The position numbers were made by a program, and so were the translations under genes. A DNA stretch of 64,000 nt from DATBLE01 sp963837265 (GTDB lineage: Bacteria > Actinomycetota > Thermoleophilia > Gaiellales > Gaiellaceae), in contig CAWIMQ010000004.1 of the NCBI GenBank assembly GCA_963837265.1, positions 248,001-312,000 on the forward strand, read 5' to 3'. Below the pieces are notes generated by a model. That model was not told where the DNA came from and made no database searches. It saw only the letters and a list, made by a program, of their open reading frames with translations. This document shows positions 8,281 to 18,442 of the stretch, one piece after another; the first letter of the stretch is position 1, and the number at the start of each line of letters is the position of its first letter.

Positions 8281-10163
8281 CGAAGATGCCGCGCGAGCCA
8301 GTCGCGCGTGCGCTGCCACGCGTCGATCTGGTGCTCTCGCTCGAGCCAGCCGTGCCCCTCGCGCGGGTAGACGACGAGCTCGGTCTCGCAACCCGCCTCG
8401 ACGAGCGCGTTGTAGAGCTCGGCCGCCTGCGAGAGCGGCGTGCACAGATCGTCCTCGCCGTGCAGGATCAGCGTCGGAGTCCTGCAGTTGCGCCCGTGGT
8501 AGACGGGTGAGCGCCTCGGATACTCGCCGGCCGGATCGAAGGGGTCGGCGTCCATGTGCAGCCGGTCCCAGCGCCCGATGTTCGTCGTCAGGTGGAAGCT
8601 CAACCAGTCCGCGACGACGGCGAGCGGGATCGCGGCGGCGAAGCGGTCGGTCTGCGTGACCGCCCACGCCGACATGAACCCGCCGTAGCTGCCGCCGGTG
8701 ATCGCGACCCGCTCGTCGTCGGCGATCCCGTCGCGGACGAGCGCGTCGACGCCGGCGAGGAGGTCCTGCAGGTCGGCGCCGCCCATGTCGCCGAGGTTCG
8801 CGCGCGCGAACTCCTGGCCGCGGCCGACGCTGCCGCGCGGATTCGGGAGGAAGACCGCGTAGCCGGCCTGCGCGAGCAGCACCGGCAGCGGCATCACCAT
8901 CCACGACCACGTGCCCGTCGGGCCCCCGTGCACGAGAACGACGAGCGGCAGAGGGCCGTCGCCGCGGTCGCGCGGCAGCGCGAGCAGCCCCTCGATCTCG
9001 AGGCCGTCGAACGACTCCCACGTGTACGCGCGCCAGTCCGCCGTCCGCAGCCCCGGTTCGAGCTCGGCGTTCAGCGACGTGACGGAGGTCGTGGCGCCGT
9101 CCTCGAACAGGACGACCTCGGGCGGCGCCTCCGCCGTCTCGAGCACCGCCGCGAACCGCGCGCCGTCGCCGCTCGGCGAGACGCGGGGCTGGAACCGCCC
9201 GCCGATCAGCAGATCGCCGCCGTGGAGCTCCTCCGCGGAGCCGTCGAGGCCCAGCCGCCCGAACGTCGAGCCCGAGCGGCGCCAGCCCGCGTACCAGAGC
9301 GCCTCCTCGCCGGCGAACTCGATCCACGTAAGGTCGAGCTCGGGCGCGACCGCGCCGACGCCGAGCACGTGCGCGGTTCCCGTCACGGTCGCGCGGTCGG
9401 AGGCAAAGCCCTCGATCCAGGCGACCCGGCCTCGCGGCGAGATGCGCGGGCACTGCAGCTGCCACTCCGCGGTGTGAACGCGCTCGACCGTGCGCGACCC
9501 GATGTCGATCAGGCCGAGCCAGGCGTCGTACCAGGCGCCCTCGGAAGGATCGTCCGTGCAGACGGCGACGACCTTCCCGCCGGCCCAGTCGAGCTCGAAG
9601 ACGTTGACGCCGTCGGGCCCGGACTCGCGCGTCTCGCCCGACTCGGCGTCGACGAGGAAGAGGCGCCGCCAGTACCGCGCCGGCCGGAAGACCTTCGGAT
9701 CGTCCTCCTCCGTGCCCTGCTCCTCGATCTTCGTCGCGGTCTGCGCGCCCGCGCGGTCCGAGCCGAGGTCGGCGGCCAGCACGAGCAACCGGCGGCCGTC
9801 CGGTGACCAGCGGATCTCCTCCACGGAGCCGGTGACCGAGCCGAGCTCTCCGCGGCCGAGCAGCCGCAGGCTCATCCGGCCGGGGTGACCGCGGTCGGAC
9901 GCGAAGGCGAGCTGCGCGCCGTCCGGCGAGAAGCGCGGCAGCGCGTCGGTCGCGCCGGCCTTGCCGGCCGGAGCGGGCTCGCCGCCGGCGTCGCCGGTCC
10001 AGAGACGCGTCTCGAGCCCCTTGCCCCGCTCCTTCGCGGCCGGCGCGACCGTGAAGGCCACACGCCCGCCGTCCGGGGAGAGCTCCACCTCGGCCGGCCG
10101 CCGGAGCCGGAGGAGCGAGTCGAGCGTGAAAGCGCCGGCTTCCTCGGCAGTCGTCGCGCCCAT
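8277..10163 (-). CDS. S9 family prolyl oligopeptidase-like serine peptidase
   Basis: Predicted peptidase of 628 aa: an N-terminal beta-propeller with repeated SPDG-type blades (about 1-370) and a C-terminal alpha/beta hydrolase. The catalytic triad is visible: Ser near 492 in GGSYGGFMSAW, Asp near 570 in HGEDDLCTP, His near 603 in REGHGWLE; the oxyanion-side motif LVHGGPTGTW is near 395. Family members are acylaminoacyl/dipeptidyl peptidases that trim short peptides, usually in the cytoplasm; no signal peptide is seen. The start at 10163 (MGATTAEEAG) is chosen since the propeller begins right after it; a longer frame would run into the divergent secreted-protein gene. Confidence 0.9.
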   Translation of the reverse strand: MGATTAEEAGAFTLDSLLRLRRPAEVELSPDGGRVAFTVAPAAKERGKGLETRLWTGDAGGEPAPAGKAGATDALPRFSPDGAQLAFASDRGHPGRMSLRLLGRGELGSVTGSVEEIRWSPDGRRLLVLAADLGSDRAGAQTATKIEEQGTEEDDPKVFRPARYWRRLFLVDAESGETRESGPDGVNVFELDWAGGKVVAVCTDDPSEGAWYDAWLGLIDIGSRTVERVHTAEWQLQCPRISPRGRVAWIEGFASDRATVTGTAHVLGVGAVAPELDLTWIEFAGEEALWYAGWRRSGSTFGRLGLDGSAEELHGGDLLIGGRFQPRVSPSGDGARFAAVLETAEAPPEVVLFEDGATTSVTSLNAELEPGLRTADWRAYTWESFDGLEIEGLLALPRDRGDGPLPLVVLVHGGPTGTWSWMVMPLPVLLAQAGYAVFLPNPRGSVGRGQEFARANLGDMGGADLQDLLAGVDALVRDGIADDERVAITGGSYGGFMSAWAVTQTDRFAAAIPLAVVADWLSFHLTTNIGRWDRLHMDADPFDPAGEYPRRSPVYHGRNCRTPTLILHGEDDLCTPLSQAAELYNALVEAGCETELVVYPREGHGWLEREHQIDAWQRTRDWLARHLR

Positions 10164-10281
10164 CTCCGGCCAGCCTATTCCTTCGCCGATCGGCGCGGCG
10201 CTCGTGCGCCGGACGGACATCGCCGGCCGTCTCCGCGGCGGCCTCAAGTCCGGGCTCGTTCCGGCCGATACCGCTGCCGAG

Positions 10282-11073
10282 ATGCGCATCGTCGCACTCG
10301 TCACGATCTGTCTCGCGATCGTTGCCTCGGCGGCGGTCGCGCCGGCGGCTGCACCGCCCCCGACGCCTCCGTGCCCGGAGGTCGAGGGCTGGACGGCCAC
10401 GGCGCCCTTCGGGCCGATCGACAACGGCAATGCCGTCCAGTTCGAGTGCAACTACTCGTTGCCCGGACGGGCGCAGCAGCTGGTGCTCGACCTGCACTGG
10501 TACAAGCCGACGGCACGCGACGTCGACGTCGACTACAACCAGTGCGGCAGAGCCACGTCCGGGGGCGCCTACTACACCGACATCTGGAGCAAGTCCAGCT
10601 TCGTGCACGAGGAATACGTGGTCAACTCGGGCACGGCCCCCGACAATGCCGCCGTCTTCCGCGCCGAGCAGGAGCGCATCCAGAAGGCGGCGCTCACCCT
10701 GCTCGCGGCCACGGAGAAGCTCGCGAAGTCCTGCACGACGAGCACGCCTTCGGCGGAGACCCACCGCGACACCACGCGCCCGACGGTCCGCGTCCGGCCC
10801 GCCAGCGGCCACGCCGGAGCGACGATCGCGCTGCGCTTCACGGTCGCCGACGACAGCGGACGGGTCGGAATCCTCCTGAGGATCTACCGGAGCCGGGCGA
10901 ACAGGACGGTGCTCCTGAGCAAGAGCTACGGCACCGCCGGCGCAGTGGCCCCCGGCCGTTCGCACACCGCACGGGTCCGGGCCCCAGGCCGGGGCACGCA
11001 CCTCTGGTGCGTGACCGCGACAGACGCGGCCGGCAACAGGGCCACGGCCTGCGGCACGCTCGTCGCGCGCTGA
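10282..11073 (+). CDS. secreted protein with C-terminal Ig-like domain
   Basis: A 263-aa exported protein. Signal peptide at 1-25 (MRIVALVTICLAIVASAAVA, AxA cleavage). The middle part has paired cysteines (PPCPEVEG, QFECNYS, YNQCGR, AKSCTTS) and a helix of about 30 residues; the last 90 residues read like a bacterial Ig-like/fibronectin module (DTTRPTVRVRPASG, TVADDSGR, TATDAAGNRATACG). Such modules serve in binding or as spacers in extracellular proteins. The N-terminal part is not recognised. It is divergent from the S9 peptidase with about 118 bases between starts. Confidence 0.82.
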   Translation: MRIVALVTICLAIVASAAVAPAAAPPPTPPCPEVEGWTATAPFGPIDNGNAVQFECNYSLPGRAQQLVLDLHWYKPTARDVDVDYNQCGRATSGGAYYTDIWSKSSFVHEEYVVNSGTAPDNAAVFRAEQERIQKAALTLLAATEKLAKSCTTSTPSAETHRDTTRPTVRVRPASGHAGATIALRFTVADDSGRVGILLRIYRSRANRTVLLSKSYGTAGAVAPGRSHTARVRAPGRGTHLWCVTATDAAGNRATACGTLVAR

Positions 11074-11088
11074 CCCACGGACGACCCA

Positions 11089-11114
11089 GGGTCGGGCCCG
11101 AGCGGGCCGGACCC
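11089..11114 (+). terminator. hairpin terminator after the secreted-protein gene
   Basis: GGGTCGGGCCC, loop GAGC, GGGCCGGACCC: an 11-bp stem with one central mismatch, 16 bases after the stop, followed by GCTTTC. Confidence 0.55.
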
Positions 11115-11284
11115 GCTTTCGGAGCGCGGTCGGGAAGGTCTCCCGTCGCGGTCGAGCCCTCCCCGTGGCGGGCGACCGGTCGCGCTCGCCCCCAGGGCGA
11201 AACGTGGCCAGGCTGTCCACACGGAGGAGTTCTCCTCCGCAGCCCGTACTCGGAGACAACGCGTTGCAACTCGAAAGGACCCCC

Positions 11285-11482
11285 ATGCTTCGCTCGACGA
11301 CGCTCACCACTGGTCTCCGACCGGGCGACCGCCACCTCCTTCACGACCTTGCCGTGCTTCACCTCGCGCTCGACGCAGAACGCGCGCCTGCGCGGAAGCG
11401 CCTGGAACGGCAGCTCGGAGCCGGGTTCGCTCGTACCGTGCTGTGCTCGCTCGCCGACACGGCGGCGGCCAGGGCCGCCTGA
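11285..11482 (+). CDS. hypothetical 65-aa protein
   Basis: Short open frame beginning MLRSTTLTTGLRPGDR with a Shine-Dalgarno-like GAAAGGA about 7 bases before the ATG. The protein looks helical and ends in an Ala/Arg-rich tail. No domain is recognised. Upstream, 11222-11239 holds 8-bp inverted arms CGGAGGAG/CTCCTCCG with a 2-base centre that could be an operator or leader hairpin. The ribosome site is the main support; it could still be a chance frame. Confidence 0.42.
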   Translation: MLRSTTLTTGLRPGDRHLLHDLAVLHLALDAERAPARKRLERQLGAGFARTVLCSLADTAAARAA

Positions 11483-11533
11483 CGAACCGGTCCGGCAACA
11501 AGCCGCGGAAGCCCGCGAGCGCGCGAGCCTGCC

Positions 11534-11677
11534 CTACTCGGCCCCGGCTGCCCGGCGCTCGGCGTTGATCCTGCGGTAACGCTCGATCATCTCCTCGAGG
11601 CGACGAGTCAGATCCGCGTCCTTGAGGCGCCTGGCCTCGAGCTCCTCAGGAGTCAGCTTCCTCCTCTTCTTCTTCAT
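11534..11677 (-). CDS. small basic coiled-coil protein, 47 aa
   Basis: A 47-aa, strongly charged helical protein that starts MKKKRRKLTPEELEARRLKD and continues as an Arg/Glu-rich amphipathic helix ending RRAAGAE. It has the best ribosome site of the window (AAGGAGGTGA, ending 2-3 bases before the ATG region), which lies inside the preceding gene. The first 32 bases overlap the end of the 43-aa gene at 11646-11777 in another frame, so the two are probably translated from one message. Function is unknown; the composition suggests a nucleic-acid or ribosome-associated peptide, which is only a guess. Confidence 0.6.
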   Translation of the reverse strand: MKKKRRKLTPEELEARRLKDADLTRRLEEMIERYRRINAERRAAGAE

Positions 11678-11777
11678 CGTCACCTCCTTCGAAGACCGCA
11701 CCGTGAATGTCGCGAGCGTTGCCCCTGATGTCGAACAGGGTCTCGAGCATCAACTGCGTCGCCTCCGGATCGTCCAC
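11646..11777 (-). CDS. small acidic protein, 43 aa, overlapping the next gene
   Basis: Open frame VDDPEATQLMLETLFDIRGN followed by a short linker and an acidic tail (DDEEEEEEADS). The MLETLFDIR-type core followed by an acidic tail resembles small uncharacterised actinobacterial proteins. GTG at 11777 is the proposed start, though the frame is open upstream to the end of the DUF2156 gene. The codons of its acidic tail are, in another frame, the ribosome site and basic head of the next gene. Function unknown. Confidence 0.5.
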   Translation of the reverse strand: MDDPEATQLMLETLFDIRGNARDIHGAVFEGGDDEEEEEEADS

Positions 11778-11883
11778 CGCTCCATGGTGCCCTCGGCCGG
11801 GCAGCCTCCGCAAGTCGTCGCATCCGGCCGAACCGGCGATTGCAAGCCTGTTTGCCGCCGCCGGCGTCAGGGCTCGAGATCTG

Positions 11884-12873
11884 TCAGGCGGTCAGGTAGC
11901 GCACCGCGGCCCGGACGACGGCGGGCCGCGGGAGCGCGGGCATGAACGCGACGTACCTGGGGCGCCACTCGGTCGGGACGAAGCGGGCCTCGTAACGGGC
12001 CATGGCACGAAAGCCGTAGCGGCGATCGAAGCCGCGAACCGTCAGCGCCAGCGCGGTTCCGAGCCAGCGCGCACGCCGATCGAGCTGGTCGTCGACGCCC
12101 CGCATCGGCGCGAGCGCGAACGCCGCGGCGACTTCCCCGTCGGCTCCCAGACGCCGGAGGGCCTCCGCGACGAGGAGCTCGGTCGCCCCGTTCGCCGCCC
12201 TCGGCACGCGGACGAGATCCTCCAGGTACCACACGCCCGCAGGCAGGCGGGCGCAGGAGAGAACGGCCACGGCGACTCCGTGCCGGCGGGCGACGAAGAT
12301 CCTCTTGGCCTCCGCCTGCTCGAGCGGGGCGGTGCGCATCAGGGTGTCCGGCTCGGGCCGCCGGAGGGCCGCACGCCACTGCCGGACGACGTCGGACACC
12401 TCGGCCTCGACTCGAGTGTCCCGTCCGGCGCCCGGGCTGTACTCGGCAACATCGACCCCTTGCCGGCGCGCGTGGTTCACCGCCCAGCGGTACTTCTTGC
12501 CGCGGTCGCCGCGCGGCGGGTGCCACGAGCCCAGGTCGAACCACGGCTCTTCTCCCACCTTGAGCGCCGAGAACCCGGCCCGCAGCGCGGCGCGGGCGGT
12601 CGTCTCGTTGACGGCGACGAGACAGACCCCCCTTCGCTCAGCGCGCATCGCCCGCACGAACGCGTCGAGGAGCTCGGGCAGCTCCTCCGTCCCGCACAGC
12701 GGATCCGACCAGGCAACGGCGGCCCGGCGGGCCTCGAGGTAGCAGACCGCGCCGTCGCCGAGCGAGAAGCACCGCCAGGGAGCGTCGTACCGGACGAGGA
12801 AGGACAGCGGGCTGGCGCCGTAGCGGTCGAGCGCCCGCAGGGCGGCTGCTCGCCCGTCGCCGGGCGAGGTCAC
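11884..12873 (-). CDS. DUF2156 / MprF C-terminal-like aminoacyltransferase
   Basis: A 329-aa protein matching the GNAT-like catalytic half of phosphatidylglycerol lysyltransferases (DUF2156) without the membrane flippase half. Visible family features: RYGASPLSFLVRYD at the start, FSLGDGAVCYLEARR, AWSDPLCG, VGEEPWFDLGSW, KKYRWAVNHARRQG and an acyl-transfer core around GATELLVAEALRRLG. Such proteins use aminoacyl-tRNA to modify lipids or other acceptors; the acceptor here is unknown. GTG at 12873 overlaps the TGA of the preceding membrane-anchored gene (GTGA), so the two genes are translationally coupled. The open frame extends upstream, but the family N-terminus begins at this GTG. Confidence 0.82.
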   Translation of the reverse strand: MTSPGDGRAAALRALDRYGASPLSFLVRYDAPWRCFSLGDGAVCYLEARRAAVAWSDPLCGTEELPELLDAFVRAMRAERRGVCLVAVNETTARAALRAGFSALKVGEEPWFDLGSWHPPRGDRGKKYRWAVNHARRQGVDVAEYSPGAGRDTRVEAEVSDVVRQWRAALRRPEPDTLMRTAPLEQAEAKRIFVARRHGVAVAVLSCARLPAGVWYLEDLVRVPRAANGATELLVAEALRRLGADGEVAAAFALAPMRGVDDQLDRRARWLGTALALTVRGFDRRYGFRAMARYEARFVPTEWRPRYVAFMPALPRPAVVRAAVRYLTA

Positions 12874-13646
12874 CGGCGGGGGACCGTGGACACGAGCCGC
12901 AAGGTCGCTTCCTCCCGGTAGCGGGCGCGCCCGATCGGAAGCGGCCGGCTCGTCCTGCTCGTCAGGACGAGCCGCAGAGGAAGCCCGCTCGCGGGCTTCA
13001 GCCACCAGTCCACTGTCTCGGTCCCCGAGTCGCCGCCCTCGATCCGGGCCACCGTCCGCACGTGCAGAGCGGGCACCACCCGCCCTCCTACCCGGACGTC
13101 CTCCCGGCCGAGGAGACTGAGCCGCCCCGCCTGGCGGTCACGTCCCGAACGGCAGCGAAACGGGCGGTCGCCGCTCTCTCCGGCCGCGGGCTCGAGCACC
13201 GCGCCGTCGCACGTGTAGGTCGTCCGGTCGTCCTGGCCGAAGAACCGATGGGCCTCGGCCGAGACGCGCAGCTCGAGCCCCAGCCGAGTGCGGCAGAGCG
13301 TCCAGGTCGTCGAACGCCCCTGGAGCGCCTCCCAGCGCAGGCGGATGCCGCACGCGGCCGGAACGACCGTGATCCCCGTTCTCGCGGGATAGACATGATG
13401 CGCGCTGACCACCGCGCTGACGGACTCACCGCCGCGCGTCTCGTAGACGTAGACGCCGCCGATCCCCCCGCCTGTGCTGCGGACGCCCAGGCGGGCCACC
13501 GCCGCGGCGACAGAAGCCGGCTCGGCCGTGTCGTGCAGCAGCAGCCCGCCTGCGACTGCGGCGGCAAGGCCACCGCCGACCACCAGGGCGCCGAGCAGGA
13601 TCGCCAGAGCGAGCCGGCGCGAAGCACGCAGCCGCCCCGGCACCAT
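12870..13646 (-). CDS. membrane-anchored extracytoplasmic protein of unknown function
   Basis: A 258-aa protein with one N-terminal membrane anchor (LALAILLGALVVGGGLAAAV, about 11-35) and an extracytoplasmic region of about 220 residues with four or more cysteines (AACGIRL, TLCRTRLG, YTCDGAV, PFRCRSG), probably disulfide-bonded. It is rich in beta stretches and carries TVDWWLKPASGLPLRL near the end, resembling actinobacterial lipoprotein-like beta-sheet domains, but I do not recognise a named family. ATG at 13646 begins just before the anchor. Its stop overlaps the start of the DUF2156 gene, suggesting a joint envelope role. Confidence 0.75.
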   Translation of the reverse strand: MVPGRLRASRRLALAILLGALVVGGGLAAAVAGGLLLHDTAEPASVAAAVARLGVRSTGGGIGGVYVYETRGGESVSAVVSAHHVYPARTGITVVPAACGIRLRWEALQGRSTTWTLCRTRLGLELRVSAEAHRFFGQDDRTTYTCDGAVLEPAAGESGDRPFRCRSGRDRQAGRLSLLGREDVRVGGRVVPALHVRTVARIEGGDSGTETVDWWLKPASGLPLRLVLTSRTSRPLPIGRARYREEATLRLVSTVPRR

Positions 13647-13768
13647 GCAGCGGAGCCTAGACAACCCCACGGGGGTCCGCTCAGCCACCCGCCCGCCCCG
13701 TCGCCTCGCGGGCGGCTCGGGGTGGCTAACCCGGGTTTTCTACGGACTCGCCCGGCCGACCTGCCTGA

Positions 13769-13787
13769 TATACCCCACTCGGGTATA
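13769..13787 (+). promoter_or_regulatory. CsoR-type copper operator
   Basis: TATACCC-CACTC-GGGTATA: a perfect 7-bp inverted repeat with GC-rich centre, 20 bases before the copZ start. CsoR-family repressors bind such TATACCC/GGGTATA palindromes, and csoR is the last gene of the operon that follows. It would let the repressor shut off copZ-copA-csoR until Cu(I) binds. Confidence 0.72.
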
Positions 13788-13807
13788 CAGCGAATCGAGG
13801 AGCCGAG

Positions 13808-14007
13808 ATGCCCCAGACGATCACGTACGCAGTCCCCGGCATGAGCTGCGATCACTGCAAGCACGCGGTGGCCGAGGAGCTGACTCGAGTCGGCGGCGTT
13901 GCCTCGGTCGACGTCGACCTGGAGACGAAGCTGGTGACGGTGAAGGGCGAGCCGCTGGACGACGAGGCGCTACGCGCGGCGATCGTCGAGGCCGGCTACG
14001 AGGCCGC

Positions 14008-14011
<4 letters not shown>
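13808..14011 (+). CDS. copZ: copper chaperone, heavy-metal-associated domain
   Basis: A 67-aa HMA domain with the Cu(I)-binding motif GMSCDHC (Cys14, Cys17) and the ferredoxin-like pattern SVDVDLETKLVTVKG and EAGYEA. It binds Cu(I) in the cytoplasm and hands it to the P-type ATPase or to CsoR. Its TGA overlaps the GTG start of copA. GAGGAG precedes the ATG by 6-11 bases. First gene of the copper operon behind the CsoR palindrome. Confidence 0.93.
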
Positions 14012-16256
<2,245 letters not shown>

Positions 16257-16260
<4 letters not shown>

Positions 16261-16565
16261 GCCCGGCCGCACCCGCCGCCTACGGCTACGTCGCCCACAA
16301 GGAGTCGCTCGTCAAGCGCTTGCACCGGATCGAGGGGCAGGTGCGCGGAATCGAGAAGATGGTCGAGGACGACCGCTACTGCATCGACATCATCACGCAG
16401 ATCTCCGCGGTGACGACGGCGCTCGAAGCGGTCGCCTTCAAGATCCTGGACGAGCACGTCAACCACTGCGTCGCCGACGCGCTCGCATCGGGCGACAGGG
16501 AAGCCGCCGGCGAGAAGAGCCGCGAGCTGCTCGAGGCCGTCCACCGCTTCGCCCGCACCCGCTGA
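16257..16565 (+). CDS. csoR: CsoR-family copper-sensing repressor
   Basis: A 102-aa all-helical repressor. The three Cu(I) ligands of CsoR are present: Cys42 in DRYCIDI, His67 and Cys71 in EHVNHC. The motif LHRIEGQVRGIEKM at the N-terminus is typical. AGGAGG at 16244-16249 supports the ATG, which overlaps the copA stop by ATGA. It likely binds the palindrome at 13769-13787 and represses its own operon; the operon map copZ-copA-csoR fits that. Confidence 0.94.
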
Positions 16566-16570
16566 CGGTC

Positions 16571-16593
16571 CCCGGCGTGCGCTTGGCGCCGGG
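16571..16593 (+). terminator. hairpin terminator of the copper operon
   Basis: CCCGGCG, 9-base loop, CGCCGGG, starting 6 bases after the csoR stop. No T tract. Confidence 0.45.
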
Positions 16594-16709
16594 CCGTGCA
16601 GAGGACGCGAACCGCCTCGCGCCGCTCGTCGAGGCGCCGGGGCACGGTCGCTCCGTGCGTAGTCTGCGGTGCACGATGCTGCTGTCTGCTGTCTTCCCGG
16701 CATCGGGCC

Positions 16710-18155
16710 GTGCCGGCTGATCGGTCGGCCGGGCCCGGCACGTGGACGGCGGCGGTGTCGGTCGTGCTGCTCGTCTTCCTCGCCGGTCTCGTCGGGCCGG
16801 CGCATCCTGGCGAGCCCGGGCTGACGATCTCCGGGCCGAGCCCCTTCGCCGGATGCTCCGGGGGAGGACTGGACGGCCTGTTCGAGGATGCCGAGGTCGA
16901 GCCGTCAATCGCCGTCGACCCTCGCGACCGGCGGCGGCTGATCGCCGTCTTCCAGCAGGACCGCTTCTCGAGCGGTGCGGCCCGCGGCCTGGTCGCGAGC
17001 CGCTCGGAGGACGGCGGCCGAAGCTGGTCGGAGGCCGAGCTGCCGTTCAGTGTCTGCGCCGGGGGAGAGACGACGGGCTGGCCACGGGCGAGCGATCCCT
17101 GGGTGTCGATCGGCCCGAACGGGCGCGCGTACGTCGCCGGCCTCGGGCTCGGCGTCGCCGTCTCGACCTCGACCGACGGCGGCAGGCGGTGGAGCGTGCC
17201 GGTCACGCTGGCCGCCGGCAACACCACCGAACTGGTGGACAAGTGCGCCGTCACCGCCGACCCGGCCCGCGCCGGCGTCGCCTACGCGGTCTGGCAGCGC
17301 TACCGCCGGCGTGCCGGCGGCCCGCCGATCGAGAGCGACACCCTGCTCGGCATCACCAGGGACGGCGGCCGCCACTGGAGCACTCCCCGGGTCGTCCTCG
17401 GCCGCAGCACGGGTACCGGCGACGTCGCCAGCGTGGTCCTGCCCGACCCGGCCCGCGGGCGCCTGTACCACCTCGCCTACCGGCAGACGGGCGGAGTTCC
17501 CGGCCCCGGCCCGGGGCACCTGTCGCTGCTCCTCGTCCAGCGCTCGGACGACGGCGGCCGGACGTGGACGAAGCCCCGGCGGATCGCCCGGATCCAGACG
17601 GTCGCGGCGAGCCTGCACGACCCGGCGAGCGGAAAGCTGATCCGGCCGGGGGTCGCGTCGTTCGCCCTCGATCCCGCCGGTCGCCTCTACACCGTCTGGC
17701 AGGACTCCCGATTCGGCGGCGGCGGCATCGACCAGGTCGCCTTCGCCCGCTCCGGCGACGGCGGGCATACCTGGACGAGGCCTCGGCGGCTGGACCTCGG
17801 CAAGGGGACGCTCGGGATCGTCCCGACCGTGGCCGCCGCCGACGGGGTCGTCGCCGTCTCCTACTACGCGGTCTCTTCGGCCCAGGGCGCGCGCGACGCC
17901 CGAGCCTGGCTCGCCGTCTCCACCGACGCGGGCAGGACGTTCCACCGGCAGGCGGTCGGCCCGGCATTCGCCCTCGGCGACGCGCCCCTCCTCGCCGGCG
18001 ACCCCGCGCTTCTCGTCCCCCCCGGCCTGTTCCTCGGCGACTACACGGGCCTCGCGGCCCGGAAGGGCACCGTCTACGCAGCCTTCCCCACCGCGAGCGC
18101 CGACCCCGGCAACCCCACAGACGTCCGCTTCGTCGCCCTGCGGGCGAGGGGGTGA
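16710..18155 (+). CDS. secreted BNR-repeat (sialidase-like) beta-propeller protein
   Basis: A protein of about 481 aa with an N-terminal export or anchor helix (VSVVLLVFLAGLVGPA) and a six-bladed sialidase-fold propeller. At least five Asp-box repeats of the form S-x-D-x-G-x-x-W or close are visible: SEDGGRSWS, STDGGRRWS, TRDGGRHWS, SDDGGRTWT, SGDGGHTWT and STDAGRTFH. The full set of sialidase arginines is not obvious, so it is better called a BNR-repeat protein than a neuraminidase. Start is uncertain: GTG at 16710 is the first that precedes the export helix closely; an ATG frame extends to 16596 with an unlikely Cys/Arg-rich head. Confidence 0.8.
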   Translation: MPADRSAGPGTWTAAVSVVLLVFLAGLVGPAHPGEPGLTISGPSPFAGCSGGGLDGLFEDAEVEPSIAVDPRDRRRLIAVFQQDRFSSGAARGLVASRSEDGGRSWSEAELPFSVCAGGETTGWPRASDPWVSIGPNGRAYVAGLGLGVAVSTSTDGGRRWSVPVTLAAGNTTELVDKCAVTADPARAGVAYAVWQRYRRRAGGPPIESDTLLGITRDGGRHWSTPRVVLGRSTGTGDVASVVLPDPARGRLYHLAYRQTGGVPGPGPGHLSLLLVQRSDDGGRTWTKPRRIARIQTVAASLHDPASGKLIRPGVASFALDPAGRLYTVWQDSRFGGGGIDQVAFARSGDGGHTWTRPRRLDLGKGTLGIVPTVAAADGVVAVSYYAVSSAQGARDARAWLAVSTDAGRTFHRQAVGPAFALGDAPLLAGDPALLVPPGLFLGDYTGLAARKGTVYAAFPTASADPGNPTDVRFVALRARG

Positions 18156-18217
18156 GCTCCCCGGCGCCCGGCCTGAGGTTCTGCGGTACGCTCGCCGATC
18201 TCCTAGATCGACGGTGG

Positions 18218-18442
18218 CTCGGGATCGGCTGCAACGACGGCATCACCCGGGCGACCGGGAACATCCTCTTCGACGAGAAGATCGCCGGGACCGTGCACAT
18301 CGCGATCGGCGCCGGCTACCCGAGCGTCGGCGGGACGAACGTCAGCGACCTGCACTGGGACCTGATCAAGGATCTGCGCGGGGGCGGTCGGATCGAGCTC
18401 GACGGCGAGCCGGTGCAGCAGGACGGCGCGTGGCTCATCTAG
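18218..18442 (+). pseudogene. C-terminal fragment of an M29-type aminopeptidase
   Basis: About 74 codons that match the end of thermophilic M29 aminopeptidases: LGIGCNDGITRATGNILFDE, then GTVHIAIGAGYP, GGTNVSDLHWD and GGRIELDGEPVQ, ending in a normal TAG. In the family this region carries His and Asp metal ligands (GTVH, LHWD). The first 290 or so residues of the enzyme are absent; the frame runs back into the sialidase-like gene without similarity. A decayed gene end. Confidence 0.7.

Noticed and set aside
7219..11310. 1363-codon minus-strand frame
   Set aside because: Shadow spanning parts of the Cox operon, the peptidase and the secreted gene; no domain, low complexity.
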